A stretch of DNA of 42,919 nucleotides, taken from contig CACJIJ010000012.1 of the NCBI GenBank assembly GCA_902593445.1, positions 1 through 42,919 of the forward strand. Reading direction: 5' to 3'. Source of the stretch: an uncultured Pelagibacteraceae bacterium (GTDB taxonomy: Bacteria > Pseudomonadota > Alphaproteobacteria > Pelagibacterales > Pelagibacteraceae). Positions within the stretch are counted from its first letter, which is position 1. Every line of letters begins with the position of its first letter. Shown here one piece after another: positions 37,112 to 42,919 of the stretch. Under the pieces are notes generated by a model. That model was not told the DNA's origin. It saw only the letters and a list, made by a program, of their open reading frames with translations, and did no database searches. Both the position numbers and the translations under genes were made by a program.

Positions 37112-38400
37112 ATAAATTAATAAATATAGCTGTAGTGGGACTCGGCCAGGTAGGTAATTATTTACTAAATGAATTAAATATCAAAAAGAAAGATATTGAA
37201 CTTAAAACAGGCAAGAAAATTAACGTAGTTGCTGTATCTGCTAGAAATATTAATAAAAAAAGAAAATTCAAAATTAATAAAAAAATATTTTATAAAAATC
37301 CTTTAGAAATTTTTAAGAAAAATAGAATTGATATATTATTTGAAGCTATAGGTTTGTCAGATGGTATTTCAAAAAAAGTTGTTGAAATCGCATTAAAAAA
37401 TAAAATTCATGTAATTACACCTAACAAAGCTTTAATTTCTAAACATGGTATCTTATTAGCAAAACTTGCAGAAAAAAATAAAGTTAATTTAGAATTTGAA
37501 GCATCTGTTGCTGGTGGTATTCCAATATTAAGATCTATTAAAGAAGGTCTAGCAACAAATAAAATTTCAAAAGTTTATGGAATATTGAATGGAACATCAA
37601 ACTATATTTTATCTGAAATGGAAAATTCAAACGAAAGTTTTGTAAATGTTTTAAAAAAAGCTCAAACACTTGGATTTGCAGAACCTGGTAATCCTAAACT
37701 AGATTTAAATGGATTTGACGCATTTGCTAAAGTAAGAATTTTGTCTGCATTAGCCTTTAATAGTAAAATTTCAAAATACAAATGTTTAATGGAGGGAATA
37801 GAAAAAATTGAGTTAAAAGATATTGATATAGCTAACCAATTAGATTTAAGAATTAAACTATTGGGTATTTCTGAATTAAAGAATGGTCAGTTATTTGAAA
37901 CTGTTCATCCATGTTTAGTGAGTAAAAAATCATACATTGGTAATGTAAATGGTGTAATGAATGCAGTAATTCTTCAAGGAAAACCAGTTGGAGAAAGTGT
38001 GTTGCAAGGCGAGGGTGCCGGACCAGGCCCTACCTCTTCATCATTGCTTTCCGATTTGTTGTCAATTTTGAGAGGTAATATCAAAAAACCATTCGGCGTA
38101 ACTGTTTCTAAGCTTAAATCTTTAAAACCGTATAATGTAAATAATTATGTAAATTCGTTGTATATAAGGTTCGAAGTTAAGGATAGACCAGGTGTACTTT
38201 CTCAAATTACCAACCGTTTAGCTAAATACAAAATTTCAGTTAAAAGATTAATCCAAACACCCGACAAGAGAAATAATAAAGCGACAATTGTTATTATTAC
38301 ACATAAAACATCTGAAATTAATTGTCATAATTGTTTGTCAATTTTTAATAAAAATAAAAATATATTAAAAACACCAACATTAATTAGATTACTTGGATAA
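37108..38400 (+). CDS. hom: Homoserine dehydrogenase
   Basis: A 430-residue enzyme. The Rossmann motif IAVVGLGQVGNYLLNEL is at the start; VITPNKALISKHG, FEASVAGGIPILRSIKEGL and ILNGTSNYILSEME form the catalytic core. A C-terminal ACT domain (about 350-420, IRFEVKDRPGVLSQITNRLA) suggests feedback control by threonine or a related amino acid. It reduces aspartate semialdehyde to homoserine, the precursor for threonine and, via MetY in this window, methionine. Confidence 0.95.
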   Translation: MNKLINIAVVGLGQVGNYLLNELNIKKKDIELKTGKKINVVAVSARNINKKRKFKINKKIFYKNPLEIFKKNRIDILFEAIGLSDGISKKVVEIALKNKIHVITPNKALISKHGILLAKLAEKNKVNLEFEASVAGGIPILRSIKEGLATNKISKVYGILNGTSNYILSEMENSNESFVNVLKKAQTLGFAEPGNPKLDLNGFDAFAKVRILSALAFNSKISKYKCLMEGIEKIELKDIDIANQLDLRIKLLGISELKNGQLFETVHPCLVSKKSYIGNVNGVMNAVILQGKPVGESVLQGEGAGPGPTSSSLLSDLLSILRGNIKKPFGVTVSKLKSLKPYNVNNYVNSLYIRFEVKDRPGVLSQITNRLAKYKISVKRLIQTPDKRNNKATIVIITHKTSEINCHNCLSIFNKNKNILKTPTLIRLLG

Positions 38401-39296
38401 TGGATATTTATTTAAAACTTTTTGAAGTTTTATTTCCTGTATTTTTTATTGTTGGTATAGGTTTTTTTTTAGGTAAAAAAAATCCAACTATTGATACTTC
38501 TTTTATTACAACATATTCAGGTAATTTTGGCACACCTGCTTTAATTATTTTTGCTCTTACTGCAGGTGGCGTATCTTTCGATGTATTTAGTCAATTTTTT
38601 ATTTACGCCATTATTCTTCTTACATCATTTGGAATTGTAGGTTTAATTTTTCTAAGTGTTATGAAGAAAGATTATATAAGAGAATTGCCTACCTTCTTTT
38701 TACCAAATACTGGAAATATGGGTATTCCTATTTGTTTATTTGCTTATGGTGAATTTGGAATGGGTATTGCGGCAGCTATCTCATCGTTAGTTGTTATGCT
38801 TCATTTCACTTTGAATATTTTTCTTGCAAAAAGATCTTTTGATTTTCAAACAATATTAAAAAGTCCCGCATTTTATGCCATAATAATCACTGTTCTTTTC
38901 CTATATTTCGAACATCCTGTTCCTCAATTTGTCATAAATACAGTTATGCTTCTTGCATATGGAATGATAGTCATGATTTTAATGTCTCTAGGTATAGCGT
39001 TGACACAAATGAAAGTATTTTCATTTAAAGATGCAATAATTACCTCAATTGGTAGAGTTATATTAGGACCTATAATTGGATTTATAGTTATAAAATTTTT
39101 TAATCTTTCTGGTGTTGCAGCTGGTGTTGTTTTAATACAATCTTCCATGCCTAGTGCTATTTTGTGCTATTTAATTGCATCCATGTATTCACCAAAAGAA
39201 ATAGTAGATAATATTTCAAGTACAATTGTTGTATCTACATTAATGTCTATAGTAACTATCCCAATCACCTTATTCTTTGCTTTAAAATTTTTCTAA
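38400..39296 (+). CDS. AEC family transporter (auxin efflux carrier type)
   Basis: A 298-residue membrane protein with about 10 helices. LFEVLFPVFFIVGIGFFLGK, YSGNFGTPALIIFALTAGG and LPNTGNMGIPICLFAYGEFG are AEC-family features, with the Asn-Pro-Gly breaks in helices 4 and 9. Members export malate, malonate or other organic anions, but the substrate here cannot be told. Its ATG shares one base with the hom stop (TAATG). Confidence 0.85.
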   Translation: MDIYLKLFEVLFPVFFIVGIGFFLGKKNPTIDTSFITTYSGNFGTPALIIFALTAGGVSFDVFSQFFIYAIILLTSFGIVGLIFLSVMKKDYIRELPTFFLPNTGNMGIPICLFAYGEFGMGIAAAISSLVVMLHFTLNIFLAKRSFDFQTILKSPAFYAIIITVLFLYFEHPVPQFVINTVMLLAYGMIVMILMSLGIALTQMKVFSFKDAIITSIGRVILGPIIGFIVIKFFNLSGVAAGVVLIQSSMPSAILCYLIASMYSPKEIVDNISSTIVVSTLMSIVTIPITLFFALKFF

Positions 39297-39316
39297 TTAG
39301 AGATATCCTTTACACA

Positions 39317-40168
39317 ATGAAGGCTATAATTTTGAATGCTTCTGCATGGATGATTGTTCCTGTAATGGATGCTTTTGCTAAATATTTAAGTTCATCTATG
39401 GATGTTTTACAGATAACGTGGGCAAGATATTTTTTTACTGTAGTATTTACATTATCCCTAATGCTCATCTTTTATAGACATTCATTAGTTTGGACGAAAA
39501 AACCAGCCCTTCAATTAATTAGAGGATTAATTTTTGTTTTTTCTACTTATTTATTCTTTTATGCAATATCGGAAATTTCACTTCCTAAAGCCTTAACCTT
39601 AGCTTTTGTTGCTCCAATTTGTGTTACAGCCTTATCTCCATTTTTTTTAAATGAGAAAGTAGGGGTGAAGAGGTGGACTGCTGTATCATTAGGATTTATT
39701 GGAACTTTAATTGTAATCAGGCCTGGCTTTATAGAACTTAATTTAGCTACCATGGCTGCTTTAGGTAATGGAATTTGCTATGGGTTTTATCTTATTATCA
39801 CGAGGAAGCTCAGTACCTCTGATAATCCTCTTTTAACCCTTTTACTATCAGGTTTAATAGGAACTATAATAATTAGCCTATTTATGCCTTCAGTTTGGGT
39901 TAATCCTACGTCAAATCAGTGGATTTTAATGGCTTTAATCGGCCTTATAGCCTCTGTAGCGCATCTTTTCCTCATATTATCGCTCAAATACGCTGATGCC
40001 TCTAAATTAGCTCCATTGGGCTATACAGAGATAATTACCAATATACTAATTAGTTTCTATTTCTTTCATGAATTGCCTGATAACTGGACTTATTTAGGTT
40101 TATTTATCATTGTTCTCAGTGGTTTATATATTTCAAGAAGAGAATATTATCTTAATCGTTCTAATTAA
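39317..40168 (+). CDS. DMT superfamily (EamA) transporter
   Basis: A 283-residue protein with ten membrane helices in two EamA repeats (about 5-130 and 140-275). WARYFFTVVFTLSL, PKALTLAFVAPICVTALSPF and VGVKRWTAVSLGFIGTLIVI followed by RPG are typical of the family. These proteins usually export metabolites or amino acids. The C-terminal half ends LYISRREYYLNRSN. The gene ends the plus-strand run that began at rplM. Confidence 0.87.
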   Translation: MKAIILNASAWMIVPVMDAFAKYLSSSMDVLQITWARYFFTVVFTLSLMLIFYRHSLVWTKKPALQLIRGLIFVFSTYLFFYAISEISLPKALTLAFVAPICVTALSPFFLNEKVGVKRWTAVSLGFIGTLIVIRPGFIELNLATMAALGNGICYGFYLIITRKLSTSDNPLLTLLLSGLIGTIIISLFMPSVWVNPTSNQWILMALIGLIASVAHLFLILSLKYADASKLAPLGYTEIITNILISFYFFHELPDNWTYLGLFIIVLSGLYISRREYYLNRSN

Positions 40169-40683
40169 TAGTAAATAAATAGTTACTAATATATAATCCA
40201 ATACATTAATATATATAATTAAACTACTGTAATTATTATGTTTTTTTTGTATTTAATAAATAGATAAATTAATACATATTATTCAATTAATAACTATGAT
40301 TTTAAATACATAAAGGTAAAAATAGCAATATTAATAAAGAAAATAAAACATAATACTTAAAAGTGTTTAATACCAATCGTTTTTTAAGCTAATTATACAA
40401 AAAATTCAAAATTCTTATTAAACAATGTGGGTAGGGGAACAAAAATTCTTAAAAATTCTTTGAAATTAGACGCTAAAATAAGCCTTGTCATCATTGAAAA
40501 GTAGAGCAATGCAGTTATAGAATATGTGTTTTAAAAGGCCATAGAGGTGCTTTATTTTGTTATATCTCGATATATAGTACAACTGAAGGCTGCATAACAC
40601 TATTCATACTAAAATACGCTTAAATATTGAAAAAACATTGATTTTACTTGTGTTTTTGAGCATAAAATAGCCCAACAAAGCCA
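40169..40683. other. 515-base region without a recognisable gene
   Basis: The left part (to about 40425) is almost pure A/T with no structure I can identify. The right part (40430-40683) is more mixed. It has a tandem AAAAATTCTT repeat (40441-40460), a small hairpin TATAT-CTCG-ATATA (40561-40574), and the end CCCAACAAAGCC (40671-40682) directly next to the alkyltransferase stop. No ORF of useful length is present. It could be a decayed gene, an insertion remnant or a structured RNA; none can be shown from sequence alone. Confidence 0.5.
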
Positions 40684-40953
40684 TTAAATATCAACTTTTT
40701 CAGATCTCAATAAACGCAGCTTTGTCTTAATTCCACCTCTCCCTGAGTACCCACCAAGACCTCCATCGGACCGAATTACTCTATGACATGGTACTTTGGG
40801 GGCATAAGGGTTTTTTCCACATGCATTAGCTACAGCACGTGCTGATTTAGGGCTTTTTATAGCTATTGCTATCTGTTTATAGGTTTTAACAGTACCTTTT
40901 GGTATAGTTTTAAGATAATTCCAGACTTTTAATTGAAATTTAGTACCTTTCAT
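40684..40953 (-). CDS. MGMT family protein: O6-alkylguanine-DNA alkyltransferase domain only
   Basis: About 89 residues from ATG 40953. It is the C-terminal DNA-binding and active-site domain of Ogt/MGMT: KVWNYLKTIPKGTVKTYKQI, SARAVANACGKNPYAP, and PCHRVIRSDGGLGGYSG with the acceptor Cys57 (counted with one upstream residue). The normal N-terminal domain is missing, but the acceptor cysteine is kept, so it is unlike Cys-less ATL proteins. It probably removes alkyl groups from guanine. The start shares one base with the stop of the upstream membrane protein. Confidence 0.85.
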   Translation of the reverse strand: MKGTKFQLKVWNYLKTIPKGTVKTYKQIAIAIKSPKSARAVANACGKNPYAPKVPCHRVIRSDGGLGGYSGRGGIKTKLRLLRSEKVDI

Positions 40954-41156
40954 CAATAAAAATTTAAAATAATGAAACAGACAATAAAGAAAACAGTTAA
41001 AATTGAAAGATAAATAGTTTCTAGTGTTTTTCCAGATTTTCTATAATTAATAAAACTCAATATTGCAAAACCAAAAGATGTTATTAAGAAATATATCGGT
41101 TCAATTACTCCGTCTATGCCCATATTTAAATAATATTTCATACTTGTTGATGTCAC
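40953..41156 (-). CDS. Small two-helix membrane protein of unknown function
   Basis: 67 residues from GTG 41156, or 62 from ATG 41141. Two hydrophobic segments are visible: IEPIYFLITSFGFAILSFI (about 18-36) and LETIYLSILTVFFIVCFIIL (about 45-64), separated by NYRKSGKT. I recognise no family. It is translationally coupled to the alkyltransferase (TGATG). The best ribosome site upstream (AAAGGA, 41171-41176) is spaced for a different frame, see the mini-ORF entry. Confidence 0.55.
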   Translation of the reverse strand: MTSTSMKYYLNMGIDGVIEPIYFLITSFGFAILSFINYRKSGKTLETIYLSILTVFFIVCFIILNFY

Positions 41157-41176
41157 AATGCCATTAATTGTCCTTT
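41153..41176 (-). promoter_or_regulatory. Shine-Dalgarno with three-codon ORF overlapping the start of the 67-residue gene
   Basis: AAAGGA (41171-41176), six bases, then ATG-GCA-TTG-TGA (41164 down to 41153). The TGA overlaps the GTG start at 41156, so ribosomes ending the mini-ORF could restart on the membrane protein. It may be a leader ORF, or a sign that the true 5' end has shifted frame. Weak evidence. Confidence 0.3.
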
Positions 41177-41196
41177 AAATTAATAAATTATTTTAT

Positions 41197-41225
41197 TTGA
41201 CATTATAAAATACTTGATATATTAC
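41197..41225 (+). promoter_or_regulatory. Promoter of the tyrosine recombinase gene
   Basis: A perfect -35 TTGACA (41197-41202) is followed after 17 bases by TATTAC (41220-41225); TATATT (41218-41223) at 15 bases is an alternative. The start would be near 41232, inside the 35-bp palindrome and about 27 bases before the ATG at 41259. Confidence 0.5.
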
Positions 41226-41255
41226 TAACGATAATTAATTGTTATCAATAGTAAT
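41221..41255. repeat. 35-bp imperfect palindrome directly upstream of the recombinase gene
   Basis: Arms ATTACTA (41221-41227) and TAGTAAT (41249-41255) are exact inverse repeats, as are GATAA (41230-41234) and TTATC (41242-41246), around a TTAATTG centre. Thirteen of 17 symmetric pairs match. It overlaps the predicted -10 box and start site, the place for an operator, and its layout (two arms of about 14 bp and a 7-bp spacer, inner ATAA/TTAT) also resembles a tyrosine-recombinase core site. Confidence 0.7.
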
Positions 41256-41258
41256 AAT

Positions 41259-42212
41259 ATGAATGAGCTTACTACAGACTTAAAATTGCTTCACGAGGCA
41301 ACTTTAAATAACCTTAAAAATTCAAAAGCAAATAATACTTTAAGAGCCTATAAATCTGACTTTAAAGATTTTGGCACATTTTGCGCAAAGCATAGTTTAA
41401 ATTCATTACCAACAGAACCAAAAATAGTCTCATTATACCTTACTCATCTCTCTAAAAACTCAAAAATAAGTACATTGAGAAGAAGGTTGGTATCAATAAG
41501 TATGGTTCACAAGCTAAAAGGTCATTATTTAGATACAAAACATCCAGTTATAGTGGAAAATTTAATGGGGATAAGAAGGGTTAAAGGAAGTATTCAAAAA
41601 GGCAAAAAACCTATTTTAATCAATCATTTAAAATCAATAATTAATGTAATAGATGATCAAAAAATTGATGATATAAAAAAATTTAGAGATAAATCAATTA
41701 TTCTAGTAGGCTTTGGAGGAGGTTTCAGAAGATCTGAACTTGTTTCAATTGATTATGAAGATCTAGAATTCCTCCCTGAGGGTGTCAAAATTACTTTAAA
41801 AAAATCGAAAACAGATCAAATTGGGGAAGGAATGATAAAAGGACTACCCTACTTTTCAAATGAAAACTATTGTCCAATAGTTAATCTTAAAAAATGGTTA
41901 CAAATTTCTAACATCAAATCTGGTTCTATCTTCAGAAGATTTGCTAAAGGAACAAGTTTAACTGATAAAAGATTGTCTGACCAATCTGTCGTTTTGCTAA
42001 TCAAAGAGTATTTAAATTTAGCAGGTATCGAAAATAAAAATTTTGCTGGTCATAGTTTAAGATCAGGTTTTGCAACAGTAGCAGCGGAATCTGGTGCTGA
42101 CGAAAGAAGTATAATGGCTATGACAGGACACAAAACAACTCAAATGGTAAGAAGATATATTAAAGAAGCAAATATTTTTAAAAATAATGCATTAAATAAA
42201 ATTAAAATTTAA
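41259..42212 (+). CDS. Tyrosine-type site-specific recombinase/integrase
   Basis: A 317-residue protein. The N-terminal SAM-like core-binding domain (about 5-105) has NTLRAYKSDFKDFGTFCAKH. The catalytic domain has the first Arg in GFRRSELVSIDYEDL, a KSKTDQIGEG loop, HxxR in GHSLRSGFATVA, and the second His and nucleophile Tyr in MTGHKTTQMVRRYIKEA. This layout fits a family often found in accessory DNA, not clearly XerC or XerD. It cuts and rejoins DNA through a 3'-phosphotyrosine. No tRNA target lies close by. Confidence 0.88.
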   Translation: MNELTTDLKLLHEATLNNLKNSKANNTLRAYKSDFKDFGTFCAKHSLNSLPTEPKIVSLYLTHLSKNSKISTLRRRLVSISMVHKLKGHYLDTKHPVIVENLMGIRRVKGSIQKGKKPILINHLKSIINVIDDQKIDDIKKFRDKSIILVGFGGGFRRSELVSIDYEDLEFLPEGVKITLKKSKTDQIGEGMIKGLPYFSNENYCPIVNLKKWLQISNIKSGSIFRRFAKGTSLTDKRLSDQSVVLLIKEYLNLAGIENKNFAGHSLRSGFATVAAESGADERSIMAMTGHKTTQMVRRYIKEANIFKNNALNKIKI

Positions 42213-42219
42213 TTTTAAT

Positions 42220-42919
42220 TTAAATATAATTACCCCATACAATAAAGCGTTTTTTTTTTCTTTCTGCAGAATTTAATTTCACATACTTTCTTGTATGTTT
42301 ATCAGATATTATTGTTTTATTCTTTTTAATAAAATGGTATGTTTCACTATACATCCATTTATCTTCAGCAAATTTATTTCCATCACTGTTTACAACATAA
42401 ATTTTGATATTCTTTTTTTTAAGATATTTAGTTAAGCTTTTTTTACCACTCTCAATTCTGAGTGTATCTTCTTTATTCCTCAATTTTTTATCTTTAACAT
42501 AATTGTAAAAAATTTTTGAATTTATCAAAAAACTTGATGTATGAATATGGGGATTAGGAAATTGATCAAAATTTTTAGTAAATCTATATTTTCTGATTAA
42601 ATATCTGACTATTTTATGAAATTTATTTTTTAGTTTTATTGAATCGACTATGCTTTCATATGAAGCTGTTGGGGTAATTACAGTTTTTTTAGTTTTATAA
42701 AAAAATAACTTTTTCAACCAATCATTGCAAACAGGATAAGAATGGCTATTTAAAAAAAGTATATCTTGATCATAAAAGGTTTTTGCCACTCTTTTGTAGC
42801 TTCCAAAATCCCAATCATTACTAACATGAGGATCTACGAATTCAGTATATTTAATACCTTTTAATAATTTTTTTAATTTTTTAATTTCCTCATTATTTAG
42901 AAGCTTAAAACAAATGACT
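42220..42919 (-). CDS. Putative glycosyltransferase-like protein, 5' end outside window (partial)
   Basis: The frame is open from the window edge to the stop at 42220, about 232 residues; a GTG at 42789 lies inside it and is not the start. DWDFGSYKRVAK followed by YDQDILFLNSHSYPVCNDWL resembles the nucleotide-sugar region of GT-A enzymes and of rhamnan-synthesis (RgpF-like) proteins; SSFLINSKIFYNYV resembles their acceptor-side motif. It is very lysine-rich. The match is by pattern only, so the specific reaction is unknown. Its neighbour is an integrase, which suggests a variable surface-glycan region continuing to the right. Confidence 0.45.
   Translation of the reverse strand, partial: VICFKLLNNEEIKKLKKLLKGIKYTEFVDPHVSNDWDFGSYKRVAKTFYDQDILFLNSHSYPVCNDWLKKLFFYKTKKTVITPTASYESIVDSIKLKNKFHKIVRYLIRKYRFTKNFDQFPNPHIHTSSFLINSKIFYNYVKDKKLRNKEDTLRIESGKKSLTKYLKKKNIKIYVVNSDGNKFAEDKWMYSETYHFIKKNKTIISDKHTRKYVKLNSAERKKKRFIVWGNYI

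Noticed and set aside
40441..40460. Tandem AAAAATTCTT repeat as a possible CRISPR or iteron array.
   Set aside because: Only two copies, no spacers, no cas or replication genes nearby; low-complexity AT DNA explains it.
41259..42212. Naming the recombinase xerC or xerD.
   Set aside because: The catalytic residues fit any tyrosine recombinase, and the longer loops (KTDQIGEG, RRFAKGTS) and accessory context fit an integrase family better than chromosomal Xer proteins.

Overview
The window is a very AT-rich, tightly packed bacterial chromosome segment that most resembles the SAR11 clade (Candidatus Pelagibacter and relatives, Alphaproteobacteria). The basis is the base composition, lysine/asparagine/isoleucine-rich proteins, near-zero intergenic distances, alphaproteobacterial gene orders (rsh-pyrE-pdxJ-acpS-lepB-rnc-recO; rpiB-glyA-nrdR-ribD-ribE-ribB-ribH-nusB-thiL; bamE-chaperone-rpmF-plsX-ihfA-merR), a four-subunit sarcosine oxidase operon, and SAM-II/SAM-V-like riboswitches before metY. 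This is a judgement from gene content; no search was run.

Layout. 1-3566 (+): the end of gatB, an O-methyltransferase, trhO, a MATE exporter and a secreted or membrane-anchored nuclease. 3569-8660 (-): soxB-soxD-soxA-soxG, which demethylates sarcosine to glycine and feeds one-carbon units to tetrahydrofolate. 8728-8819 (+): tRNA-Ser(GCU), abutting the end of slt (-). 11089-18417 (+): a long run dapA-smpB-folK-rsh-pyrE-pdxJ-acpS-lepB-rnc-recO. hemB (-) meets it tail to tail. 19481-29013 (+): a 2OG-Fe(II) oxygenase, rpiB, glyA, nrdR, the riboflavin genes, nusB, thiL and the proton pyrophosphatase hppA. 29000-32003: bamE (-), then a cytochrome bc1 chaperone, rpmF, plsX, ihfA, merR and rpmG (+). 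32004-34721: chorismate mutase (-), ctaA (+), metY (-). 34722-34852 holds two stacked SAM-sensing RNAs on the minus strand. 34934-40168 (+): rplM, rpsI, argC, a small lipoprotein, hom, and two transporters.

The right end (40169-42919) differs in character. It has a 515-base gene-free stretch, a single-domain alkyltransferase next to a 67-residue membrane protein, a tyrosine recombinase preceded by a 35-bp imperfect palindrome, and a partial gene that looks like surface-glycan synthesis. It may be the edge of a variable island.

Metabolic links. Sarcosine oxidase, GlyA, FolK and the riboflavin genes form a one-carbon/flavin set: SoxA/SoxB need FAD, FMN and folate. hom and metY lead toward methionine, and metY appears to be under SAM feedback. 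The most interesting signals are the tandem riboswitches, the recombinase palindrome overlapping its promoter, a shortened Rsh, an NrdR with an altered zinc ribbon, and housekeeping genes missing from their usual neighbourhoods (era, fabH, rpoZ).
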